Assembly: GCF_020966775.1 (NCBI RefSeq)
Contig: NZ_JAJKFV010000029.1
Location: forward strand, 117,001 to 181,000
Source: Rhodopirellula halodulae
GTDB taxonomy: Bacteria; Planctomycetota; Planctomycetia; Pirellulales; Pirellulaceae
Direction: 5' to 3'
DNA length: 64,000 nt
In this document: piece after piece, positions 18,781 to 27,700 of the stretch
Position numbering within the stretch: the first letter of the stretch is position 1
Layout of the letters: every line of letters starts with the position of its first letter
Notes under the pieces: generated by a model
Told to the model about the DNA's origin: nothing
Database searches by the model: none
The model's input: only the letters and a program-made list of their open reading frames with translations
Translations under genes and position numbers: made by a program

Positions 18781-19815
18781 TCACCGGGGGGAATCCAACG
18801 CTGTTTGCCCGCCGGTCATTCGTAGATAGGCAACCGCCAATGGCAGACTGGCCAGCGGTGTGGTGATGGCTTGCCCAACATAAAACAGCAACGCACCCAC
18901 GGTGGACAGCAAAAAGTAAAAAGTCACCACTTTGAGACTGATGGATCGAAAACGCCATGCGAGGCCAACTCCTTGGGACAAGGCATCCAAAACGGACGCA
19001 CGTCGGTCGGCGATCAGGAACACGGCGGGCCAAAGAAACCACTGCAACGAAAAGATCAACACAAAGTAAACGCATCCAACAACGAAGGTGCCGACCAACG
19101 TGGCGGTTTCTCGCGGCATGGGAAGCACCAACATGCATACAACCATGGCCAGCACGCCGAGAACCAGCAGAATGCCCGCCAGAAATCCCACGATGCCCAT
19201 GAAACAGGTCATGTTTCCTAGCACACCAAACGGGACGGTCAGGCGACCAAGCTCGATCCCGGAAGGATTGGGCTTGGAAGTGTGTTTTCCGTAACGTGAT
19301 ACCGCGAGCGTGGTGCGTGCCATCACGGAGGTGGTGTAGGCGGTGGTGATGGCGGTGACCAGCGAAACCATCAAGCCGGCAGCGATGAACACCAGCAATT
19401 GAGTGGGATCCTGTTGTGCCAGCGACCAAAGTTGGCTGAGTTGTTGACAGGGCCAAACGACCAACGCGAACCAAACGAAGGTCGTGAAACACGAAACGAT
19501 CAACAGCACTTTCCAGTTGAATCGCAGCAGACGCATCGCCTGCACCAAGACTCGTTCCACCGAGGGCGGTTCCAATCGCAATCGCTCGGCGGCTTCTTGG
19601 CGAACGGCAAAGGAGTGTGTGTCCGCCAATTCGCCTCGGTCGATCCGATTCAGATCGATCGTGCGATGGCACGCCGTGCATTCGGTTTCGGAAGTTCCGG
19701 TTTCAGCGGATGGATTGGCCGCTGGATTCCAAGCGAGTTCCAGCAGAGCGGAGCATTCCGGGCAAGTGATTCGCACCAATCGGGAAGTGGTTGGAGAAAC
19801 CAATGTGGAGGTCAT
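18781..19815 (-). CDS. Multi-pass membrane protein with N-terminal zinc ribbon
   Basis: The 344-residue protein begins with a CxxC pair at Cys18/Cys21 (ITCPECSALLEL) and a second at Cys46/Cys49 (TECTACHRT), a likely zinc ribbon. After a soluble linker come about six hydrophobic segments, beginning around VLLIVSCFTTFVWFALVVW. I do not recognise a named family; the pattern is common among planctomycete hypothetical membrane proteins. The ATG at 19813-19815 lies 13 bases after the exonuclease stop and has GAGGGAAG just upstream, so the two are probably co-transcribed. Function unknown. Confidence 0.72.
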   Translation of the reverse strand: MTSTLVSPTTSRLVRITCPECSALLELAWNPAANPSAETGTSETECTACHRTIDLNRIDRGELADTHSFAVRQEAAERLRLEPPSVERVLVQAMRLLRFNWKVLLIVSCFTTFVWFALVVWPCQQLSQLWSLAQQDPTQLLVFIAAGLMVSLVTAITTAYTTSVMARTTLAVSRYGKHTSKPNPSGIELGRLTVPFGVLGNMTCFMGIVGFLAGILLVLGVLAMVVCMLVLPMPRETATLVGTFVVGCVYFVLIFSLQWFLWPAVFLIADRRASVLDALSQGVGLAWRFRSISLKVVTFYFLLSTVGALLFYVGQAITTPLASLPLAVAYLRMTGGQTALDSPR

Positions 19816-19828
19816 GCCTACTTCCCTC

Positions 19829-20716
19829 TCATTCAGCCTGAGGTGATTCGACCGACTCGGTGTCCGAAGGTTCGGCTTCGTCGTTCTCTTCATTCGCTTC
19901 GGTGGTCTCGGCCAGCCATGGGTTCCTCCAATCACCGAACTGCGTCATGTAATCCGCGCAGGCTTGGCAAGTTTCGCTTTCCGCCTCGATCCACTTTCGA
20001 GTCTGTTCCACCAGCTCCAGTTCTCGTTCCAATTCCAATTTGCCGGTCAGGACCATGCATCGCAAAAAGACAAAGTAGGTGTCCAACACATCACAGCGAC
20101 AGTAATCGCTGATCTCTTTCAAATTTCCGGCGTCATAGGAGGATTGCACCTGATCGCCGCTGAGCCCCATCTTGCCGGGCTTGGAAAGCGTTTGAGCGGC
20201 AAGGTTCAGGCCACCGTTGAAACGTGCGGCGCCGAAGTTGGTGAGCAGTTCCTGCAGGTCCAAATGCGAATGGGTGCTGAAACGATTTCGTCGTGATTTG
20301 TAGCCGCTGTCGTCGAACCATTTGGGAATCGAGATGCCGTAACGAAACGCGGACAGTTCCATGATGGGAATGTCGAACGATCGCCCGTTGAAAGTGACCC
20401 ACTGGGGCATGTTGTACATTTCCCAGCCTTGCCAAAAGTACTTGGTGATCACATGCGGCCGAAATTCAGGTTCATCCAACGATTTGATGTCCACCAATTG
20501 AAAGTCCGCGGTGACTTTGGCGACTACGACCGCGATGGGGACTTGGAACGTGTGAGGGATGAAGGTGGAACCGGTTTGCTCCAGTCGTTCCGCTTGATAT
20601 TTCGCGATGGCTTCTTCGGGGGACAGGTCCTCGCCCGAATAGCGAACGCGAGAAATGAGGTCGCCGTCCGCGATGCTTTCGACATCAAAAATTAGGTGCG
20701 CAACTGAGTCGCTCAT
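19829..20716 (-). CDS. Predicted 3'-5' exonuclease, PolB-exonuclease-like (DNA_pol_B_exo2 family)
   Basis: This 295-residue protein has the three DnaQ-fold exonuclease motifs: ExoI FDVES (D11, E13), ExoII TFNGRSFDIP (N110, D115) and ExoIII YCRCDVLDTY (Y205, D209). This matches the stand-alone PolB-related exonuclease family, which has no polymerase domain. The C-terminal 60 residues contain two more cysteines (CQAC) and a very acidic tail. A role in DNA repair or processing is inferred from the family. It is the first gene of a pair with the zinc-ribbon membrane protein 13 bases downstream. Confidence 0.85.
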   Translation of the reverse strand: MSDSVAHLIFDVESIADGDLISRVRYSGEDLSPEEAIAKYQAERLEQTGSTFIPHTFQVPIAVVVAKVTADFQLVDIKSLDEPEFRPHVITKYFWQGWEMYNMPQWVTFNGRSFDIPIMELSAFRYGISIPKWFDDSGYKSRRNRFSTHSHLDLQELLTNFGAARFNGGLNLAAQTLSKPGKMGLSGDQVQSSYDAGNLKEISDYCRCDVLDTYFVFLRCMVLTGKLELERELELVEQTRKWIEAESETCQACADYMTQFGDWRNPWLAETTEANEENDEAEPSDTESVESPQAE

Positions 20717-20951
20717 GGGGATTTCTCATTGATGAGGAAGCTCCCTCTCGCGATTCGATTTTGCGTTCGGTGATCCACGAGAGGCCGCAAGCAATTCGAG
20801 TGGCAGAGGGTTGCGAACAAACTACCACAGACCTGCTTCGACCGGGGACGACCGCCAAGCCACCCAAAGTAGACGGAAATCGTCCGGTGGAATATTGAGA
20901 GTCGAGGGTTCGGCAACACATGCCAGCACATGCCGCCAGCCAGCGATCCAT

Positions 20952-21779
20952 CTACAAAAGCAGGAACGTGAACCCAGCGATGGCGGCTGCCTCGGCCAAG
21001 GTGCCTTTTGCAATCGGGTGCGTGGTGGTTCCGTGTCGCAGTGGTTCGACGGGACAGTCGTAGCTTCGACAGGTTTGGCAATCACCGATGCTGCGTACGC
21101 AACGGCAATGCGGTTGTGCCGCCAAACGATAGGGCCAAACCGCGGTGTTGCCGATCATCCAAAACGCCGAGACCACATTGGTGAAATAGCCGCAACCCTT
21201 CCCACATCTTTCTAGATTGCGTTCTTCGAAGTGCAAAGGTTGGTGTTGAAAGCAAACCGGATAGCGATCGTGAGTCGGGGTGGGATGCCATTGGCTGTCG
21301 ATCACCTGTGGGGCCTCGGATGCCAACAGTTCCTTCGCGGAATCACTGGGCAACTCACCCTCGCTGGCAACGGGCATCAGTCGAATGCTGGCCACTGGTT
21401 TTCGAAGCGACGCCAAACCTTCTTGGGCTCGCGAGTTCGCACCTGAAAGATCCTCCGCGATGCCGCTGGTCAGCCGGACCGAGTCGCCGTGGTCGGATAG
21501 CTGATAAGAACGCGGCGACGTGGCGGCTCGCATCAACGATCGAAGTGACGTTCCCGTGACGCTCGATTCCGCGGGATGTCTTCGCGAAGTCCGAGGGGGA
21601 CTGTTGACCGTCGTGTCGGTGGCACTGGCCACGGTCGACTCATCCCGTGAATCCGGCGACTGAGCGTTCGCGATCGGGCCTGGCAATCCAAAAACAAGCA
21701 GCGTCCCTATGGCGACCAAGCGGAGCGCGGAGGTTGCTGAGGCGGACTGGGACGCGAGCCAGGATCGAGTGGAAGTCAT
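20952..21779 (-). CDS. Cysteine-rich exported protein, planctomycete-type, function unknown
   Basis: The 275-residue protein has an N-terminal signal sequence (hydrophobic stretch LRLVAIGTLLVFGL, then IANAQ as a probable cleavage site) and a variable Ser/Thr-rich middle. The conserved part begins near residue 170: CFQHQPLHFEERNLERCG, then a hydrophobic stretch with WMIGNTAVWPYRL, then six cysteines in CRCVRSIGDCQTCRSYDC, and PLRHG near the end. I recall similar CFHxPLxFE/NxERxG sequences only from planctomycetes. The even number of cysteines suggests disulphides or a metal site. It ends with a hydrophobic segment (AAAIAGFTFLLL). Confidence 0.7.
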   Translation of the reverse strand: MTSTRSWLASQSASATSALRLVAIGTLLVFGLPGPIANAQSPDSRDESTVASATDTTVNSPPRTSRRHPAESSVTGTSLRSLMRAATSPRSYQLSDHGDSVRLTSGIAEDLSGANSRAQEGLASLRKPVASIRLMPVASEGELPSDSAKELLASEAPQVIDSQWHPTPTHDRYPVCFQHQPLHFEERNLERCGKGCGYFTNVVSAFWMIGNTAVWPYRLAAQPHCRCVRSIGDCQTCRSYDCPVEPLRHGTTTHPIAKGTLAEAAAIAGFTFLLL

Positions 21780-22109
21780 TGTGTCGCTTCAATTTGCGTC
21801 CTCGGATACCAGGGAACCAAAACGGTTCCTCCGAATCTAAATCGGCGTTCGGTCCCGCTCTCACCATTTTCATCGAATTGACCCGCAAAGGAGTCAGGAC
21901 CCGCACGATCGCTACATTTTGACGTGGCCCGCTGGGCCGACGCTGTGGCGGAATGGACGCCAGCGGCGAAGACTTTGCGTCAACGATGCTTTTGAATGTT
22001 CTTATCGCCCAGGGGAACTAGAATGTTTCCCTGCTCCAAGACGGGTGAAAACGTTTTTGATTTTGCATTTCTTTCTGTCAGCTCCATGCATTTTTCGAAG
22101 TCCAAATTG
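21780..22109. other. Divergent intergenic region before the LERR-motif protein
   Basis: This 330-base region separates the cysteine-rich gene (minus) and the LERR-motif gene (plus). It must contain promoters for both. The open frame of the plus-strand gene extends back to 21996, so the exact end of the region depends on which start is used. No repeat or RNA gene is seen. Confidence 0.5.
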
Positions 22110-24779
22110 ATGTCGAAATGGAGCTCTTGGACGCGTCGACCTCGTACCAGGATCAACGCCGCCTCACGTCCGAAAAAGATTGTGCCACGCATCCGATCTT
22201 TGGAGCGGCGAGTGGTGTTGAACGCCACCGCGGAGCTGACCGCTCTGGGCGATTTGTTCGTTCAAGGCGATGCGGGAGCGGACTCGATCGAATCCGTGAT
22301 CACCAACGACGACCGATTGCAATTTATCGACAGCGTCACGGGCGTCATTCCAATCACGATCGGCCAGGATGCGTTTGGCAACGACATTCGAGTGGACTCC
22401 ATCGGTGTGGATGAAATCCCAAACGGACATCTGCGAGTCGACCTGGGTGGCGGCAATGATTCGTTGCGGCTTCGACTTCCTGATGCGTTGGATACCACCA
22501 TCCACGGAGGGATTGGGAACGACTCGGTCTATGTTGAGGTTCTCGCACCGACAACGATCGGAAATCAAGTCAACATCGCAGCCGAAACCACTCAGGTCGA
22601 CGGTGATGTTCGAACCTCGTTCGAGTTGTTGCCTGAACTCGGGTTGTCTGAAATCGCATTGCAAAGTTTGACCACCAACGGTGTGGGAAGCGTCGACTTG
22701 GGTGAGGTCCCGGTGGAAGCACTGGGTGACGTGCAACTGAATGACGTAACGAATGATGTGGTGTTTGAATCAGACTGGACGGCACCCAACGTAGAAATCT
22801 CCACGGCTGGTTCGGTGACGCAGTTGCCTGGCACCTCCTTGCAGTGGGATCGTGTGGACATACAAGCGGACGCCGGCGTGGTGTTGGATCAACCGGCCAA
22901 CCAATTTGGCATCGTTGGCGTCACGACCTCCGGGGCGGACGTTCGGCTTTCGAGTGAAACCGCGACTTTGATCGATCAGATCGATGCGGGGCGAGGACGC
23001 ATCGAGTTGTCTGCCGCGTCGATCAATGACTGGACCGATGATGAGTTGGCGGACTTTATAGCCGAAGAACTTCGCTTGGAAGCGGTAGGTGGAATCGGCG
23101 ACATTCGCGTCTTGGAATTGCAGTCCGTCGATCAGCTGGATGTCATCGTTGGCGATGGCGAAGTCAATTTGAAATCGTTGTCGGCCGGTGAGTCGATTGT
23201 GTCGCGAGTCGAGCTGAACTCGGGCGACTACCGGTTGGAACAGGTGGGTGGTCAAACGGTCACGCTTGAAAGCGTGGTGGTGAATCAAGGTTCCGTCTGG
23301 GTCCGCAACGACGCTGATGTGATCGTGGAGTACGTGTTTGCTGGAAATGGATCGGTCGACATTCACGCCGATGGCGAATTGGTTGTGGTGGATGACGATC
23401 CCAGTGATGATGGACCGGATAGGAGCTTGGACCCCGAGATCATTGCCAGTGGAACCAATGGTCAGGTGCGATTGACGTCTGCGGTTGGCCTGAGAACCAC
23501 GGATGATGTTCAGATTCAGGCTTCGTCCATCGAAGCCGGAGCGGTGACGTTGTCTGCGCCAGCCATCGCGTTTGGAAATCGATTTGAAATCAACACAGGG
23601 GGTGGCGTCGGCATCGCAAGGCAGTTCACGCCACGTCCCGAGTTGGACCCGGAGGACTTGGTTCCGCCCAACCCCGACTTGCCGCCTCGTCCAGCGGCAC
23701 CTCCCGTCGCGCCAGGTCCGAATGAGGTGACCGAAGCGTTCTACCAGCACGATTCGATTCGCACGAACATCCTGTCGCAATTCGCGGAGAACGACGCCGA
23801 GGGGATTTTGTCTGTCAACGTTGGTGTCGAGGGTGAAAACGGTTTGACGTTGATCATCGATTGGGGAGCGGAAACAGAACGCTTCCAACGAGTTGATGAT
23901 CTTCCGGGTTCCTTTCAAACCGCCAGTGTCAGCCACGTTTACACCGAAGAAGACATTCTAAGTTCCACGTTGAATGGACGCGGCAGCGCGACCGACCCGC
24001 TGAACGTTCGTTTCGCGGTTCAGCATCATGAGTCCATCGTGGTTCTGGGCGACACGATCACTCAGCCTGACGTGAATGGTGAAGCGGTGGCACAAACGGT
24101 CGCTGGTGGACTGATCTCTTCGACCGACAATCCCAATACTTTTGATGCCACGGGGCCCGTTTTGGAATCCGGTGCGGCATTCTTCGTCATCCCTCGAGTC
24201 AATGTGCCGCTCGCCTTCCTTCCGGTTCGCGATGTGATCCCTGAGCCAATCGATCCCGTCACACCCGTGGTTCCGTTGACCACAACCACGATCAGCCAAG
24301 TCGTATTTGAAACTTCCGAATCAACCTCCAGTCCATCCTCCATCCGCGAAGAATTCTTTCAGCTACGCGCTCTTTCGCCAGATCCAAGGGTGGGTGATTT
24401 GATTGATCCAGTGCGTTTGCCCGACCGAGCACTCGACAATCAAACGCTGCAACAATTGTTTTCTGAGCTGCCCGACGGCAAGTATGAAATTCAATACGTT
24501 GCTGGTGAATCGGATGAACGCACCATTTTGAATGTGGAGCTGCGAGACGGAAAACCAATCCAAACGGGCGATGATTTAGAAGCCGGCACGCTGCGGTTGA
24601 AGACGTTGGATTTGGAAGAACTCAACAATCGCGAAACGTCAGAGACCGAGTCCGAGGTCGTCCGCGAACAAAGCGATTTGGAAGCGTTGCCACAACAATC
24701 TCCCGCCACGCTCGACGAAGACGAAATCAAACGCATTCCACCAAAGGGTTTGAACAAGGAGGCGACTCATGGCGAATGA
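22110..24779 (+). CDS. Large exported protein with LERR motif
   Basis: About 889 residues if the ATG at 22110 is used; ATG codons at 21996 and 22086 are also possible. Near the N-terminus is RIRSLERRVVLNATAEL (residues 27-43), the same kind of motif as in the giant SdrD-like protein, preceded by a basic stretch. The following 450 residues are acidic, Ser/Thr/Val-rich beta repeats resembling filamentous-haemagglutinin proteins, with RVDLGGGNDSLRLRL-like segments. A Pro-rich linker near residue 510 and a C-terminal domain follow. The last 11 bases overlap the kinase gene, whose Shine-Dalgarno lies inside this frame, so the two are translationally coupled. Extracellular location is inferred. Confidence 0.75.
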   Translation: MSKWSSWTRRPRTRINAASRPKKIVPRIRSLERRVVLNATAELTALGDLFVQGDAGADSIESVITNDDRLQFIDSVTGVIPITIGQDAFGNDIRVDSIGVDEIPNGHLRVDLGGGNDSLRLRLPDALDTTIHGGIGNDSVYVEVLAPTTIGNQVNIAAETTQVDGDVRTSFELLPELGLSEIALQSLTTNGVGSVDLGEVPVEALGDVQLNDVTNDVVFESDWTAPNVEISTAGSVTQLPGTSLQWDRVDIQADAGVVLDQPANQFGIVGVTTSGADVRLSSETATLIDQIDAGRGRIELSAASINDWTDDELADFIAEELRLEAVGGIGDIRVLELQSVDQLDVIVGDGEVNLKSLSAGESIVSRVELNSGDYRLEQVGGQTVTLESVVVNQGSVWVRNDADVIVEYVFAGNGSVDIHADGELVVVDDDPSDDGPDRSLDPEIIASGTNGQVRLTSAVGLRTTDDVQIQASSIEAGAVTLSAPAIAFGNRFEINTGGGVGIARQFTPRPELDPEDLVPPNPDLPPRPAAPPVAPGPNEVTEAFYQHDSIRTNILSQFAENDAEGILSVNVGVEGENGLTLIIDWGAETERFQRVDDLPGSFQTASVSHVYTEEDILSSTLNGRGSATDPLNVRFAVQHHESIVVLGDTITQPDVNGEAVAQTVAGGLISSTDNPNTFDATGPVLESGAAFFVIPRVNVPLAFLPVRDVIPEPIDPVTPVVPLTTTTISQVVFETSESTSSPSSIREEFFQLRALSPDPRVGDLIDPVRLPDRALDNQTLQQLFSELPDGKYEIQYVAGESDERTILNVELRDGKPIQTGDDLEAGTLRLKTLDLEELNNRETSETESEVVREQSDLEALPQQSPATLDEDEIKRIPPKGLNKEATHGE
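24756..24762 (+). promoter_or_regulatory. Shine-Dalgarno of the kinase gene, inside the upstream gene
   Basis: AAGGAGG ends six bases before the ATG at 24769-24771, within the last codons of the LERR-motif gene. It fixes the kinase start and supports coupled translation. Confidence 0.75.
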
Positions 24780-27700
24780 CGACGAGTTTGAGAAAGATCC
24801 GTCTCCTTTGGATGAATCTGCAACCGAGAATCGTTTCGATCTGGATGAGACGGTGGAGGAGACCGGCGATCTGCATGAAGAGTCTGGCGGTCGTTTGTCG
24901 GAAACGATTCAGCAAGATGATTTGGATGCGACCGTTGAGGAAGACGCTGTTGCGAAGGGAACGGAGAGCGATCCCAATCGCACACTGGAGGAAACCGACG
25001 CAACCGTGTTGGAAGACGGTTTCGATCCGGATGCGACTGCGTTGGATTTAGATCAAACCGTTCGTGAAGACTCGCCGCCGTCTGGTTCGGACGAGGATCC
25101 CAACGCCACCGTTGTCGAGACGGAACAAACGATCAACGATCCCGATGCAACCCTGGTCGAGTTGGACCAAACGGTCGATGCATCGCACGCAACCGTTGCC
25201 GACGCGAACTTGACCGTGCGTGACGACACTTTGCTCGGAGAAACACTGGATCCCGATGCAACCGTGATTGAAAACGAAGGCACGGTTTTCGATGGGGGCA
25301 CTGTTTTAGAAGGAGATGCGGATCTAGAAGACGGCATCGCCCTGGAAGAAGCTAACACTGTTTTTGACGAAGACGCGACGCTCTTGGAAGACGAAGGCAC
25401 TGTTCTTCAGGACGATGTGAATAGAGACGATGCGACGGTCATTGATGAAACGATCGTGACCGGTGATGGCATTGCTCTCGATGCGACGATCGGTACGAAT
25501 GATGGAACCGTTCTGACAGACGCGAACATCAGCCAAACCATCAACCCACGAGAATTGTCCGAAGAGGACGTCAGCTACTGGTCCAAACTTTCTCAAGAAT
25601 TCCACACGGGAGCCGACGCCGCGAATACGTTTTCCGCGTTCGAGTCGGCGGTGGTTGGGTCAGCGTTGCCGCTGCGTGGTCGTCAAGTCACCACGCCTCA
25701 GCAAAGCGAAACCGAAGCGTCTGACTATCGCTTGGTGCGGTTGTTGGGCGAGGGCGGCATGGGCAATGTCTTCGTCGCTCGGCAGGGATCCTTGGATCGA
25801 TTGATTGCCGTCAAAATCATCAAGCCACTGGATGATCAGAAGCGAGCAAAGCTGCAGCAGCAAGGAAGACTGAAGGACACCGAGAACAGTCGTCGTCAGC
25901 AGTTTTTGACGGAGGCGGTCATCACCGGCGATTTGGATCACCCCAACATCGTTCCCATCCACGACGTGGCCGTCACGGGCGAGAACACTTTGTTCTACGC
26001 GATGAAGCGAGTGGTCGGCACACCATGGAACAAGGTGATCCAAGAGAAGTCTCGCGACGAGAATCTTGAGATTCTGATCAAGGTGGCGGATGCGATCGCG
26101 TTTGCTCACACCCGCGGGATCATCCACCGGGACATCAAACCCGAAAACGTGATGCTCGGTGACTTTGGTGTCGTGATGGTGATGGATTGGGGGATCGCCT
26201 TGGCGACGCCTCAGTTCGAAAAACTGAACTCGATCACTCCCGCCAAAGGTCTCGGCGGGACGCCTTCCTTCATGTCGCCTGAAATGGCGACGGGACCGTT
26301 GGAATCGATCGGCCCAGCTTCGGATGTGTATCTGCTCGGGGCGACGCTGTTCATGATCGTCACCGGCAAGGCACCGCACCATGCCAAAAACGTACGAGAC
26401 TGTTTGCGAGCCGTTGCCAACAACGAAATTCGCGATGTCGATTCGCGGTACGAAGGCGAGTTGCTGCGGATCGCTCGCAAAGCCATGGCGACGCGACCGG
26501 AGGATCGCTACGCCAGTGTGCCGGAGTTCCAAGATGCGATTCGCGAATATCGATCGCATTCGGAAAGCATCGCTTTGGCATCCCGCGCCGCGGACGATTT
26601 GGCAAGTGCTGAAGAAACTCTTGCGTACACATCCTTTTCTCGGGCGACGTTTGGATTCGAAGAAGCCCTGCATTTATGGGATGGGAACCAGAAGGCGCGC
26701 GAAGGAATCGCCAATGCACGCTTGGCTCACGCGGAAGCCGCCTACGGCAACAAAGACTTTGACCTTGGGTTGTCACTGCTGAAGCCCAAGGGAGAACTGC
26801 TGCACTCGACGCCGGAGCATCAATCGCTCGCGGAAAAGTTGGAACTCGCGATACAAGATCGCAAGAAGCGAGAATCGCGATTCACGCTACTGAAACGTGC
26901 CGCCGCAGCGATGTTGCTGTTCATCTTCGTCGGAGGTGCGTTTGCTTTAGTGACGATCAATGCCAAAGAACGCAAAGCGACTCGTTTAGCGGAAGAAGTG
27001 ACGGCTGAGTACGAACGTGCCGAAGCGGAAAAGAATCGGGCAGAAGAAAATCTTTCCCAGGCAAACGCCAACCTGGAGTTGGCCAGAGAGAAGGAACAAG
27101 AGGCCAAAGCGAATGCCAAGCGGGCTGCCGAGAATGAGGCGACCGCGAAGGAGAACGCAAGGATAGCGAAACTCAACGCGGCGGAAGCAAGGCAAAATGC
27201 GGAGGAGGCGAAACGAAACGAGGCGAAGGCGATCGCGAACGGGAAGCTGGCGGAGCGAAATGCAATTGAGGCAGAACGCAACGCGGATGAGGCGAAGCAA
27301 AATGCGGAAGCCGCTCGTTTGGCTCAAGCCGAGGCTGAATACGAATCGTACGTGTCTCGCGTTGGTCTGGCCAAGGCCCGCGTGGATCGCAACGAATTCG
27401 CGGATGCTCGGCGCATCTTGGAAGAACTGATTGCCGAACATCGTGCAAAACACCCGCAGCAGTCGTTGCCTTGGGAATTGCGTTGGCTGCAAGCGACGGC
27501 GAACCAGGCAGCCGAGGTGGTGAGGCTACCTCGAGTCGCTTCCATGCTGGCGTTGTCGACCACGAAGCAACCATCGGACGTGGTGTCTGGCCAATTGATC
27601 GAGCCCGAGCATTTCGGGGTTTTGGTTGACGAGAACGGTGGCGTGTCCACGGTCCAAGTGAAAGGTTCGCGGATCGATGTGTCGGCGATGGATTGGAAAC

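Noticed and set aside
22770-23936. 388-codon minus-strand frame opposite the LERR-motif gene
   Set aside because: Antisense shadow; Arg/Asp-rich without motifs, while the plus-strand gene is coupled to the kinase.
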